Source: Streptomyces wuyuanensis
Lineage (GTDB): Bacteria > Actinomycetota > Actinomycetes > Streptomycetales > Streptomycetaceae
Assembly (NCBI RefSeq): GCF_900103455.1
Contig: NZ_FNHI01000004.1
Span: 124,001-188,000, forward strand
Length of the DNA: 64,000 nt
Direction: 5' to 3'
The notes under the pieces are model-generated. The model had not been told where the DNA came from, searched no databases, and saw nothing but the letters and a program-made list of their open reading frames with translations. The translations under genes and the position numbers were made by a program. Shown here in pieces: positions 55,866 through 64,000 of this stretch (position 1 is the stretch's first letter; each line of letters begins with the position of its first letter).

Positions 55866-55935
55866 GCACTCGCGGCGGCCGCGGGGAACCCGGCGCGGGC
55901 CGCTGAGCACCGCCCGGCGGCGGGAGGCGTCCGGC

Positions 55936-56409
55936 TCACCGGCGGCGGCGGAGGAGTGCCACGAGCTCGGCGTTGCGGTGCCACCGGACGCGGGCGATCA
56001 CCGCGAGCGGCAGCGCCACCAGCACGGGCGTGAGGGCGTACTGCCCGTCGAACACGGTCATCTGCGTCACGAACGCCCCGGCCATCAGGCCGATCAGCGC
56101 CAGCGCCGAGACCCCGGCGAGAACGGGGATGAGCAGCGCCACCGCCCCGGCCAGCTCGAGCGCGCCGACGGTGTACATGAACCAGTCCCCGAATCCGATC
56201 CTGTCGAAGGACTCCGCGGCCGAGGAGTGCCCGATCAGCTTGGGGAAGGCGCTGGCACCGCCGAGGAACAGGGCGAGCAGCACCTGGAGCGTCAGCGCCG
56301 TCAGATGCGCGCGGCGGCCGGTACCGGCGCCGTGGGTCGCGGCGGGGGCGCCTGCCGCGGCGGCGGGGACGGGGGCGCCGGCGGGGGTGCGCGGGGCGGT
56401 GGCGGACAT
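55936..56409 (-). CDS. DoxX-family membrane protein
   Basis: A 157-residue protein with four membrane helices after a Pro/Ala-rich cytosolic N-terminus. Family pattern: LQVLLALFLGGASAFPKLIG, GFGDWFMYTVGALELAGAVA and VSALALIGLMAGAFVTQMTV. DoxX proteins take part in thiol/oxidative-stress complexes in some actinobacteria. ATG 56409 has GAGGAG 8 nt upstream; the longer open frame lacks a hydrophobic or conserved start. Confidence 0.87.
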   Translation of the reverse strand: MSATAPRTPAGAPVPAAAAGAPAATHGAGTGRRAHLTALTLQVLLALFLGGASAFPKLIGHSSAAESFDRIGFGDWFMYTVGALELAGAVALLIPVLAGVSALALIGLMAGAFVTQMTVFDGQYALTPVLVALPLAVIARVRWHRNAELVALLRRRR

Positions 56410-56660
56410 GGAGTTCTCCTCTGCGGGCTGTGCCGTGTCGGCGATCCGTACAGGCGCCTCGCGGCGCTCGCACAGGGTCAGACCCGGAACACGCCGCGAA
56501 CTCATCGCCCGCTCGACGGCCCGTTCCTCCGGAGCCTTCGCCCGGCAACCCGCAGCCGCCCGCCCCGCGGAAGCCGGCCCGCGGAAGCCGGCCCGCACGA
56601 ATCCGCGCGGACACGGTCCCGTCCCCGGCTCCCGGGTGGATCCTGGAAGGGGAAGAGGCG

Positions 56661-56942
56661 ATGTCCATGCGTACGGGAAACGAGCCGGCCACGGCGCGCA
56701 GTCCGCTGCGGATGCGGTTCTGGCTGAGTGTGTGGGGACTGCTGTGGGCGGTCGCGGGCACGACTCTGTTCGCGCTCGCCGCACGCCCCGGGTGGGCGAT
56801 CGCCTGCGCGGTGCTGAGCCTGGTCGTCATGACCGACCTGATGATCGTGGTGCACCGGTTGCACCAGGGGCCCCACTACCAGCCCGGGCCCGGCATCCCG
56901 CCGTACGAGCCGGACCGCGGGGACAATCGGCGACGTCGCTGA
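56661..56942 (+). CDS. Small membrane protein (DUF6343-like)
   Basis: A 93-residue protein with two membrane helices (about 20-40 and 45-65) and a polar C-terminal tail ending RGDNRRRR. The opening MRTGNEPATARSPLRMRFWL is typical of a small streptomycete family of unknown role. Start ATG 56661 follows GGGGAAGAGG; ATG 56667 is also possible. Divergent from the DoxX gene across 251 bp with no other gene. Confidence 0.72.
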   Translation: MSMRTGNEPATARSPLRMRFWLSVWGLLWAVAGTTLFALAARPGWAIACAVLSLVVMTDLMIVVHRLHQGPHYQPGPGIPPYEPDRGDNRRRR

Positions 56943-57007
56943 AGCGTCTTGCGCAGGTCCCTCGTGACCTGCGGGCGCACGGAGCCACTGCGCAGCACGC
57001 TCGAGTA

Positions 57008-57370
57008 TCAGGAATCGAAGCGGGCCGCTTCGAGGTACTCGGGCTTGGGATCGAGCGCGGCGGCGAGGCGGAAGTGCCGCAGCGCCTGGTCCGGCCGGCC
57101 GGAGCGCTGGAAGGTGCGGGCCAGCGCGAAGTGAGCGAAGGCGTTGTCGGGTTCGTGGTCGACTATGTGCTGGAACTCGCGCTCGGCCGCGCGCAGTTGG
57201 GCGGACGCGAAGTAGGCGCGCGCCCGCAGCAGACGGGCCGCCCTGCTCTCCGGGTGGGCGGCGATGACCGAGTCGAGGAGCTTGATCGCTCCGCGCGGGT
57301 CCCGCGAGGCGAGCAGCTGCTCGGCCGCGCGGAAGTCGATGACGTGGGTCTCCGGGGTGGTCTCGGGCAC
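57008..57370 (-). CDS. Small TPR-repeat protein
   Basis: A 120-residue protein made of two to three tetratricopeptide repeats (RGAIKLLDSVIAAHPESRAA, AEREFQHIVDHEPDNAFAHF, DQALRHFRLAAALDPKPEYL). TPRs mediate protein contacts; the partner is unknown. GTG 57370 has GGGAGGGAAGG upstream. It lies between the DUF6343-like gene and coaE. Confidence 0.85.
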   Translation of the reverse strand: MPETTPETHVIDFRAAEQLLASRDPRGAIKLLDSVIAAHPESRAARLLRARAYFASAQLRAAEREFQHIVDHEPDNAFAHFALARTFQRSGRPDQALRHFRLAAALDPKPEYLEAARFDS

Positions 57371-57568
57371 GCTGGCATCCTTCCCTCCCCCCTCACGTAT
57401 TCAACGTCCCGGGCCGCGGGGGATTCCCGGCGCCCCGGCACCAAACGGACGCGCCGGGGCGGCCGGACGGTCCCGCACGCGCCCGCGCCCGCGCCCGCCC
57501 CACGGGACGGCCAGGCGGCCCCCCGCACGCCGCACCCGCGCCCGCCCCGGCGGGCCGGGGCCGGTCGG

Positions 57569-58180
57569 TCACTCGGCGCGACGACGCCGCGCCCGCTCGT
57601 TCAGCTCCGCCCAGATCTTGCGGACGCGGGGTTCCAGCGCCTCGATCGGTCCGTCGTTGTCGACGAGCAGATCGGCGATGGCCCTGCGCTGCTCGCGCGT
57701 CGCCTGCACGGCCATCCGGGCGCGCGCCTCCGACTCGGTCATGCCGCGCTGCCGTACGAGCCGGTCCAGCTGGGTTTCGGGGGCCGCGTCCACGACGACG
57801 ACCAGGTCGTACAGGGGGGCGAGGCCGTTCTCCGTGAGCAGTGGGACGTCGTGGACGACCACCGCGTCCGGGCCGGCCGCGGCCTCCAGCTCGGCCGACC
57901 GCGCCCCGACCAGGGGGTGCACGATGGCGTTGAGTTCCGCCAGCCGTTCCGCGTCCCCGAAGACGATCGCTCCGAGTGCGGGTCGGTCGAGGGTGCCCTC
58001 CGGGGTGAGGATGCCGGGGCCGAACGCCTCGACGACGGCCGCCAGGCCGGGCGTGCCTGGCTCGACGACCTCCCGGGCGATCTTGTCGGCGTCGATCAGC
58101 ACCGCGCCGTACGACGCGAGGAGCCGGGACACTTCGCTCTTGCCGGCGCCGATACCGCCGGTCAGGCCCACCTTCAGCAT
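57569..58180 (-). CDS. coaE: Dephospho-CoA kinase
   Basis: Catalyses the last step of coenzyme A synthesis, phosphorylation of dephospho-CoA. The protein has 203 residues. P-loop [18 protein letters not shown] at residues 5-22, then [23 protein letters not shown] and the lid motif [19 protein letters not shown] 58180 is set by the family; the longer open frame is discarded. The coaE-rpsA neighbourhood is conserved in actinobacteria. Confidence 0.95.
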   Translation of the reverse strand: MLKVGLTGGIGAGKSEVSRLLASYGAVLIDADKIAREVVEPGTPGLAAVVEAFGPGILTPEGTLDRPALGAIVFGDAERLAELNAIVHPLVGARSAELEAAAGPDAVVVHDVPLLTENGLAPLYDLVVVVDAAPETQLDRLVRQRGMTESEARARMAVQATREQRRAIADLLVDNDGPIEALEPRVRKIWAELNERARRRRAE

Positions 58181-58271
58181 GTGCGGAAGCTTAGGCGTGT
58201 GCCGGGTGCGGCGGTCGGCCGGGCTCCGGGGCCCACCCGGGCCGGGTCCGGCAGATCCCTTCGGCCACGGT

Positions 58272-59213
58272 CTAGGAGTCGCCCTCGCGCTCGGCCAGGA
58301 ACCGCTCGAACTGCCTGCCGATCTCGTCCGCGGACGGCAGCTCCACCGGTTCGGCGACCAGGCTGCCGCGCGTGTCGGCACCGGCGATGGCGTCGTACTG
58401 GTGCTCGAGCCCTCGCACCAGCGACGTCAGCTCCTCGTCCCCTTCGCCGATCTGCCGTTCGATCTCGGTCTGGGTGCGCTGGGCCTGGGTGCGCAGGGTG
58501 TGGGCGACGGCGGGGAGCACCAGGCCGGTCGCGGCGGTGATCGCCTCCAGGGCGGTCAGCGCTGCGTCCGGGTACGAGGACCGGGCCACGTAGTGCGGCA
58601 CGTGGGCTGCGACGCCGAGGACGTCGTGGCCCCACTGTGCCAGCCGGTACTCGACGAGGGACTCGGCGCTTCCCGGCACCTGCGCCTCGTCGAAGGGGCT
58701 GCGGTGACCGGGCATCAGGTCCGTGCGGTTGCCGTGCGGGGTGATGCCGACGGGGCGGGTGTGCGGGACTCCCATGGGGATGCCGTGGAAGTTCACGGAG
58801 AGGCGCACACCGAGCCGCTCGACGATCTGCCGTACGGCGGCGGCGAACAGTTCCCACTCGACGTCGGGCTCCGGACCGGCCAGCAGCAGGAAGGGGGCGC
58901 CGGTGGCGTCCTGGACCAGCCGGACCTCCAGGGACGGGGTCTCGAAACCGGTCCAGCGGTCGCGGCGGAAGGTCAGCAGCGGGCGGCGGGCGCGGTAGTC
59001 GACGAGCCGGTCGTGGTCGAAACGGGCCACCACCTGGTGGGGCAGGGACTCCAGCAGGGTGTCCACGATCTGCTCGCCCGTCTCGCCCGCGTCGATGTAC
59101 CCGTCGAAGTGGTACAGCATGACGAGTCCGGCCGACTCCTGCGCCAGCGCCACGTCGACTACCGCCAGGCCCTTCGGCTCCCACTCGTACAGACTCTGCG
59201 GATCTCGCACCAT
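58272..59213 (-). CDS. PAC2-family (proteasome assembly chaperone-like) protein
   Basis: A 313-residue cytosolic protein. The PAC2 pattern is visible: [40 protein letters not shown] and [24 protein letters not shown] motif with [13 protein letters not shown]. The C-terminal ~60 residues are helical and charged. Actinobacterial PAC2 proteins have no settled function; a proteasome link is by name only. It starts 197 bp before the rpsA stop region. Confidence 0.88.
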   Translation of the reverse strand: MVRDPQSLYEWEPKGLAVVDVALAQESAGLVMLYHFDGYIDAGETGEQIVDTLLESLPHQVVARFDHDRLVDYRARRPLLTFRRDRWTGFETPSLEVRLVQDATGAPFLLLAGPEPDVEWELFAAAVRQIVERLGVRLSVNFHGIPMGVPHTRPVGITPHGNRTDLMPGHRSPFDEAQVPGSAESLVEYRLAQWGHDVLGVAAHVPHYVARSSYPDAALTALEAITAATGLVLPAVAHTLRTQAQRTQTEIERQIGEGDEELTSLVRGLEHQYDAIAGADTRGSLVAEPVELPSADEIGRQFERFLAEREGDS

Positions 59214-59343
59214 TACCGCCCCTTCTCCGTGTCTCCGGTGTCAACCTCACGGGCGACGCGATCATTCCCGCCGGTACCGGATCGGCTCCGGAGAGCCAGG
59301 AAGGTGCGGGCCGCGGCGCGCCGGGGACGGCCTGGGAGCAACG

Positions 59344-59379
59344 ACGGAGGCCCGCCCCCGGAAAGGGGCGGGCCTCCGT
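59344..59379 (-). terminator. rpsA terminator
   Basis: A perfect 15-bp stem (59344-59358 with 59365-59379) and a 6-nt loop, 32 bp past the rpsA stop. Confidence 0.85.
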
Positions 59380-59410
59380 GCCAGTTGCCTGGTGGCTAAC
59401 GGGGAGCCTT

Positions 59411-60904
59411 TCAGCTCTGGCCGCCGGCCAGCTTCTCGCGGAGCGCGGCGAGGGCCTCGTCCGACGCCAGGGCGCCGGAGTTGTCGTCCGACTCCGAGGA
59501 GTAGGAACCGCCCTGCGGCGCGGCGGCCGGAGCGGCCTGGCCGCCCTCGGCAGCGGCGGCCTCGTCGGCCTCGCGGGACTTGATGACCTGCGCCTGGTGC
59601 TGCTCGAAGCGCTGCTGCGCCTCGGCGTACTGGCGCTCCCACTCCTCGCGCTGCTTCTCGTAGCCCTCGAGCCAGTCGTTGGTCTCGGGGTCGAAGCCCT
59701 CGGGGTAGATGTAGTTGCCCTGGTCGTCGTAGGACGCGGCCATGCCGTACAGGGTCGGGTCGAACTCGACCGACGCCGGGTCGGCACCGAAGGACTCGTT
59801 GGCCTGCTTCAGGGACAGCGAGATCCGGCGACGCTCGAGGTCGATGTCGATGACCTTGACGAAGATCTCGTCGTTGACCTGGACGACCTGCTCCGGGATC
59901 TCCACGTGGCGCTCGGCCAGCTCGGAGATGTGGACCAGACCCTCGATGCCCTCGTCCACGCGGACGAACGCACCGAACGGAACCAGCTTCGTGACCTTGC
60001 CCGGGACGACCTGGCCGATCTGGTGCGTGCGGGCGAACTGCTGCCACGGGTCTTCCTGCGTCGCCTTCAGCGACAGGGAGACACGCTCGCGGTCCATGTC
60101 GACGTCGAGGACCTCGACGGTGACCTCCTGGCCGACCTCGACGACCTCGGACGGGTGGTCGATGTGCTTCCAGGACAGCTCGGAGACGTGCACGAGGCCG
60201 TCGACGCCACCCAGGTCCACGAAGGCACCGAAGTTGACGATCGAGGAGACGACGCCGGAACGGACCTGACCCTTCTGCAGGGTGGTGAGGAACGTCTGGC
60301 GGACCTCGGACTGGGTCTGCTCCAGCCAGGCACGGCGGGACAGGACCACGTTGTTGCGGTTCTTGTCCAGCTCGATGATCTTGGCCTCGAGCTCCTTGCC
60401 GACGTACGGCTGGAGGTCGCGGACGCGGCGCATCTCGACCAGGGAGGCCGGGAGGAAGCCACGGAGGCCGATGTCGAGGATGAGACCACCCTTGACGACC
60501 TCGATGACGGTACCGGTGACGATGCCGTCCTCTTCCTTGATCTTCTCGATGGTGCCCCAGGCACGCTCGTACTGGGCGCGCTTCTTCGAGAGGATCAGGC
60601 GGCCTTCCTTGTCCTCCTTCTGGAGGACCAGGGCCTCGATCTCGTCACCGACGGCGACGACCTCGTTGGGGTCGACGTCGTGCTTGATCGAGAGCTCGCG
60701 GCTCGGGATGACACCTTCGGTCTTGTAACCGATGTCGAGCAGGACCTCGTCCCGGTCGACCTTCACGATGACGCCGTCGACGATGTCGCCGTCGTTGAAG
60801 TACTTGATCGTCTCGTCGATCGCGGCGAGGAAGGCTTCCTCGTTACCGATGTCGTTGACCGCAACCTGCGGGGTGGTGGCGGTGGTCTCGGTGCTGCTCG
60901 TCAT
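59411..60904 (-). CDS. rpsA: Ribosomal protein S1
   Basis: Binds mRNA on the small ribosomal subunit. The protein has 497 residues with four S1 domains (about 36-105, 122-188, 209-277, 294-363), seen as repeated GIVTGTVIEVVKGGLILDIG, VVSSIVNFGAFVDLGGVDGL and VTKLVPFGAFVRVDEGIEGL motifs. The C-terminal ~130 residues are acidic and Gln/Ala-rich, as usual in actinobacteria. ATG 60904 is chosen; the frame runs upstream but has no homology. A good vegetative promoter and a ~190-nt leader precede it. Confidence 0.97.
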   Translation of the reverse strand: MTSSTETTATTPQVAVNDIGNEEAFLAAIDETIKYFNDGDIVDGVIVKVDRDEVLLDIGYKTEGVIPSRELSIKHDVDPNEVVAVGDEIEALVLQKEDKEGRLILSKKRAQYERAWGTIEKIKEEDGIVTGTVIEVVKGGLILDIGLRGFLPASLVEMRRVRDLQPYVGKELEAKIIELDKNRNNVVLSRRAWLEQTQSEVRQTFLTTLQKGQVRSGVVSSIVNFGAFVDLGGVDGLVHVSELSWKHIDHPSEVVEVGQEVTVEVLDVDMDRERVSLSLKATQEDPWQQFARTHQIGQVVPGKVTKLVPFGAFVRVDEGIEGLVHISELAERHVEIPEQVVQVNDEIFVKVIDIDLERRRISLSLKQANESFGADPASVEFDPTLYGMAASYDDQGNYIYPEGFDPETNDWLEGYEKQREEWERQYAEAQQRFEQHQAQVIKSREADEAAAAEGGQAAPAAAPQGGSYSSESDDNSGALASDEALAALREKLAGGQS

Positions 60905-61100
60905 GTGGGAAAGGGCTCCGGTACGGACATTGAAGTCGTAGGTACTGCTACGCCGTGAGCCCGTATCGCAGCTGAAGAAGCCGGACAGCCAAGGAAGCGC
61001 CAACCCGAGAGGAATGGCGCCTCGAAAACCGAGGGGACATACAACAGATGCGAGCGCGGCCTGCTCCGTCTGAGGCGCGCAAGCCCGCAGCGCAACCTTT

Positions 61101-61129
61101 AGCATACGGGGACGGCAGGGCACGGTCAA
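61101..61129 (-). promoter_or_regulatory. rpsA promoter and long leader
   Basis: TTGACC (61129-61124), 17-bp spacer, TATGCT (61106-61101), a near-consensus vegetative promoter. The start near 61094 gives a leader of about 190 nt, which could hold the S1 autoregulatory site. The rest of the 381-bp gap 60905-61285 shows nothing else. Confidence 0.75.
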
Positions 61130-61285
61130 TGCGCGAAGGCCCCCACCCGGGGCGGAACGCCGCATACCCGGCACAACTAAGGTTTGCCGAGGCCATGATG
61201 GCCGCGCCTCGCTCCTCCACGACACGGCCGCAGGGCCGTCGCGGCGCTCCGGGCGAGGTACCAGCAACGTACAACGACGGGCGAG

Positions 61286-62116
61286 ATGATCCAAGAGTAC
61301 GAACCGGAGGCGACCCGGCGTGACGCCGGCGGCGCGGAGAGCAGCCGCGCCAACCGCGGCTGGTGGGACCGCAACGCCGACGAGTACCAGACCGAGCACG
61401 GCTCCTTCCTCGGGGACGACCGGTTCGTCTGGGGGCCCGAGGGCCTGGACGAGGAGCAGGCCCGGCTGCTCGGCCCGGCGGAGTCGCTGCGGGGCGCCGA
61501 CGTGCTGGAGATCGGCGCCGGCGCGGCCCAGTGCTCCCGCTGGCTGATGGCCCAGGGCGCGCGGCCGGTGGCCCTCGACCTCTCGCACCGCCAGCTCCAG
61601 CACGCCCTGCGCCTCGGCACCGGCTTCCCGCTGGTCGAAGCGGACGCCGGCGCGCTGCCCTTCGCCGACGCCTCCTTCGACCTGGCCTGCTCCGCGTACG
61701 GAGCCGTGCCGTTCGTGGCCGACCCGGTGGGCGTGTTCCGGGAGGTGCGGCGGGTCCTGCGGCCGGGCGGGCGGTGGGTCTTCTCCGTCACGCACCCGAT
61801 CCGCTGGGCGTTCCCCGACGAGCCCGGCCCCGAGGGGCTGGGCGTCGCCGCCTCGTACTTCGACCGCACCCCGTACGTCGAGCAGGACGAGGAGGGCCGC
61901 GCCGTCTACGTGGAGCACCACAGGACGATCGGCGACCGGGTCCGCGACGTGGTGGCGGGCGGCTTCCGGCTGGTGGACCTGGTCGAGCCGGAGTGGCCGG
62001 CGTGGAACAGCCAGGAGTGGGCCGGCTGGTCCCCCCTGCGCGGGAACCTGATCCCCGGTACGGCGATCTTCGTCTGCGAGCGGAGCGACACGGACCCCCG
62101 GGCGGGGGACGGGTGA
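61286..62116 (+). CDS. Class I SAM-dependent methyltransferase
   Basis: A 276-residue cytosolic enzyme. SAM-binding motif I is VLEIGAGAAQCSRWL (about residues 72-86), followed by VALDLSHRQLQ (motif II), ADAGALPFADASFDLACSAY (the UbiE/Methyltransf_11-type core) and VLRPGGRWVFSVTHP. The substrate is unknown. ATG 61286 has GGCGAG upstream. The hrpB GTG follows the stop by one base, so the two are probably coupled. Confidence 0.88.
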   Translation: MIQEYEPEATRRDAGGAESSRANRGWWDRNADEYQTEHGSFLGDDRFVWGPEGLDEEQARLLGPAESLRGADVLEIGAGAAQCSRWLMAQGARPVALDLSHRQLQHALRLGTGFPLVEADAGALPFADASFDLACSAYGAVPFVADPVGVFREVRRVLRPGGRWVFSVTHPIRWAFPDEPGPEGLGVAASYFDRTPYVEQDEEGRAVYVEHHRTIGDRVRDVVAGGFRLVDLVEPEWPAWNSQEWAGWSPLRGNLIPGTAIFVCERSDTDPRAGDG

Positions 62117-62117
62117 C

Positions 62118-64000
62118 GTGATCCGCGAGGACGCCCTGGCCCGGCTTCCCGTACGCACCGCCCTGCCCGCGCTGGAACGGGCCCTGGACGCGCACGGCGC
62201 CGCCGTGCTGTGCGCACCGCCCGGGACGGGCAAGACCACGCTGGTGCCGATCGCGCTCGCCGGGCGCCCGGGCGGCGGCCGGGTCGTGGTCGCCGAGCCG
62301 CGGCGGATCGCGGCCCGGGCGGCGGCACGGCGGATGGCGTGGCTGCTGGGCGAGAAGGTGGGCGGACGGGTCGGCTTCACGGTGCGCGGCGAGCGAGTCG
62401 TGGGGCCGGACACCGAGATCGAGGTCGTCACCACGGGCGTGCTGCTCCAGCGGCTCCAGCGCGACCAGGAGCTCGCCGGGGTCGACGTCGTGGTCCTCGA
62501 CGAGTGTCACGAGCGGCATCTGGACGCGGACACGGTGGCGGCGTTCCTGCTGGACGTACGCGAGACGCTGCGGCCCGAGCTGCGGCTGGTGGCGGCGTCG
62601 GCCACGACGGACGCGGAGGGGTGGGCCCGGCTCCTCGGCGGCGCGCCGGTGGTCGAGGCCGAGGGGGTCGTCCACCCGGTGGAAGTGGTGTGGGCGCCGC
62701 CGGCGCGGCCGGTGCGCCCGCCGCACGGCATGCGGGTCGACCCGGCGCTGCTCGCGCACGTGGCGTCGGTGGTCCGCGGCGCGCTGGCCGAGCGGACCGG
62801 GGACGTGCTGTGCTTCCTGCCGGGGGCCGGGGAGATCGCGCGGGTCGCCGGGCTGCTCGGGGACACCGGGACCGAGGTTCTCCAGGTGCACGGGCGGGCC
62901 CCGGCGGCCGTCCAGGACGCGGTGCTCTCCCCCGGGCGGCACCGCAGGGTCGTGCTGGCGACCTCCGTCGCGGAGTCCTCGCTGACCGTCCCCGGTGTGC
63001 GGATCGTCGTCGACTCGGGACTGGCCCGGGAACCGCGCACCGACCACGCCCGGGGCCTCGGGACGCTGACGACGGTGCGGGCCTCCCGGGCCGCGGCCCG
63101 GCAACGGGCGGGCCGGGCGGGGCGGGAGGCGCCCGGCACGGTCTACCGCTGCTGGACCGAGGCGGAGGACTCCAGGCTGCCGCGCTTCCCCGCGCCGGAG
63201 ATCCAGGTGGCGGACCTGACGGCGTTCGCCCTGCAGACGGCGTGCTGGGGCGACCCGGACGCGTCCGGGCTGTCCCTGCTGGATCCGCCGCCCGCGGGTG
63301 CGATGGCCGCGGCCCGCTCGGTCCTCACCGCCGTGGGGGCGGTCGGCGCTTCGGGACGGGCGACCGACCGGGGACGCCGCATGGCCCGTCTCGGCCTCCA
63401 CCCCCGCCTCGCGCGGGCCCTGGTCGACGGCGCGCCCGAGGTGGGTTCCCGCCGTGCCGCGGAGGTCGTCGCGCTGCTGAGCGAGGAGCCCCCGCGTGAG
63501 TACGGGGACGACCTGGCGGCCGCCTGGCGCACGGCCAGGCGCGGCGGCGACGCCTACGGTGCGCGCTGGCGCGCGGAGGCGGACCGGCTGGCCCGTTCGC
63601 TCGGCCGCGGCGGGGACGCCCCGGCCCGTCCGGCGGCCGCCGCCTCCGACGACACGGTGGCCGGCTTCGTGACCGCGCTCGCCTTCCCCGAGCGGATCGC
63701 ACGGGGAAGGGGCGGGACGTCGTACCTGATGGCCTCGGGGACCGGTGCGGAACTCGGCGAGGGGTCGCCGTTGCGGAGCGCCCCGTGGCTGGCGGTGGCG
63801 GTGGCCGACCGGCAGGCGCAGGCCGCGTCCGCACGGGTGCGGCTCGCCGCCGTCGTGGACGAGGACACCGCCCGCGCGGCGGCGGCGCACCTCTTCGCGC
63901 GGGGCGAGGAGGTGCACTGGGAGGACGGTGACGTCGTGGCCCGGCGGGTGGAGCGGCTGGGCGCGGTGGAACTGTCCGTACGCCCGCTGCCGCAGCCGGG
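62118..64000 (+). CDS. hrpB: ATP-dependent helicase HrpB, 3' end cut by window
   Basis: A DEAH-box RNA/DNA helicase; 627 residues are present and the frame is still open at 64000. Walker A CAPPGTGKTTLVPIAL at about residues 33-48, DEAH-type box VLDECHERHLDAD, SATTDAEGW (motif III), then ATSVAESSLTVPGVRIVVDS and QRAGRAGREAPG (motif VI). The HrpB-specific C-terminal region follows. GTG 62118 lies one base after the methyltransferase stop. Its cellular role in most bacteria is unsettled. Confidence 0.92.
   Translation, partial: MIREDALARLPVRTALPALERALDAHGAAVLCAPPGTGKTTLVPIALAGRPGGGRVVVAEPRRIAARAAARRMAWLLGEKVGGRVGFTVRGERVVGPDTEIEVVTTGVLLQRLQRDQELAGVDVVVLDECHERHLDADTVAAFLLDVRETLRPELRLVAASATTDAEGWARLLGGAPVVEAEGVVHPVEVVWAPPARPVRPPHGMRVDPALLAHVASVVRGALAERTGDVLCFLPGAGEIARVAGLLGDTGTEVLQVHGRAPAAVQDAVLSPGRHRRVVLATSVAESSLTVPGVRIVVDSGLAREPRTDHARGLGTLTTVRASRAAARQRAGRAGREAPGTVYRCWTEAEDSRLPRFPAPEIQVADLTAFALQTACWGDPDASGLSLLDPPPAGAMAAARSVLTAVGAVGASGRATDRGRRMARLGLHPRLARALVDGAPEVGSRRAAEVVALLSEEPPREYGDDLAAAWRTARRGGDAYGARWRAEADRLARSLGRGGDAPARPAAAASDDTVAGFVTALAFPERIARGRGGTSYLMASGTGAELGEGSPLRSAPWLAVAVADRQAQAASARVRLAAVVDEDTARAAAAHLFARGEEVHWEDGDVVARRVERLGAVELSVRPLPQP

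Noticed and set aside
60905..62434. Upstream extension of the rpsA frame to 1007 residues
   Set aside because: The extension overlaps a real methyltransferase gene and the mapped-looking rpsA promoter, and has no S1 homology.

Overview
This window comes from a high-GC actinobacterium, almost certainly a Streptomyces chromosome core region. The signs are very GC-rich third codon positions, the sporulation regulator WhiA, a sortase-anchored chaplin, an RbpA-family protein, a mycothiol-type DinB protein, and many genes with a -10 box 6-7 nt before the start codon (leaderless mRNAs). I see no insertion sequence, prophage, CRISPR array, rRNA or convincing tRNA. The accessory signal is in regulation and small gene clusters, not in mobile DNA.

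Layout. 1-8746: central carbon metabolism (end of pgl, pgi, then tpiA-pgk-gap), with a pair of PH-domain membrane proteins, an RbpA paralogue and secG in between. 8940-11879: a large secreted M14 carboxypeptidase. 12411-17417: the coupled operon uvrC-rapZ-yvcK-whiA. 17804-20297: an HTH-like protein, a Tat-exported Rieske lipoprotein and a PfkB sugar kinase. 20463-26293: uvrA, then a mycothiol-type enzyme, an MBL-fold hydrolase and an S66 peptidase. 26437-27792: an MHS-type transporter. 27923-31978: a tellurium-resistance-type cluster (TerC, a TerD/FtsK-like fusion, TerD), with terC behind a manganese riboswitch. 32109-36195: uvrB, an MHYT sensor and an MGMT-type protein. 36287-40393: an MFS transporter, a cupin and two exported proteins. 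40668-45710: the pseudouridine salvage pair psuG-psuK, a degenerate uridine-kinase-like protein, an HxlR regulator and an AlaA-type aminotransferase. 46156-49991: two proteins of unknown function, a long chaplin and an amidohydrolase. 50050-55341: a SWIM/SNF2 pair and a slipin. 55530-60904: small membrane proteins, a TPR protein, coaE, a PAC2 protein and rpsA. 61286-64000: a methyltransferase and hrpB, which is cut by the window end.

How it works together. Nucleotide-excision repair (uvrA, uvrB, uvrC) and alkylation repair (MGMT) are scattered here, but uvrB, uvrC and the MGMT gene share one promoter design: a TTGTCRGTG-like box, 8 nt, TANNNT, then exactly 7 nt to the start codon. This matches the mycobacterial RecA-independent (PafBC-type) DNA-damage promoter and suggests co-induction. 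TerC sits under a Mn-sensing leader whose 3' P1 strand can pair either with the aptamer or with the Shine-Dalgarno sequence, giving a readable on/off model. The hxlR/aminotransferase intergenic region carries a perfect 11-bp-arm palindrome that probably serves both genes. The chaplin gene has a BldN-type promoter, which ties it to aerial development, as whiA is.

Functions are called from recognisable motifs and gene order only. No database search was possible, and every regulatory claim is a sequence-based prediction.
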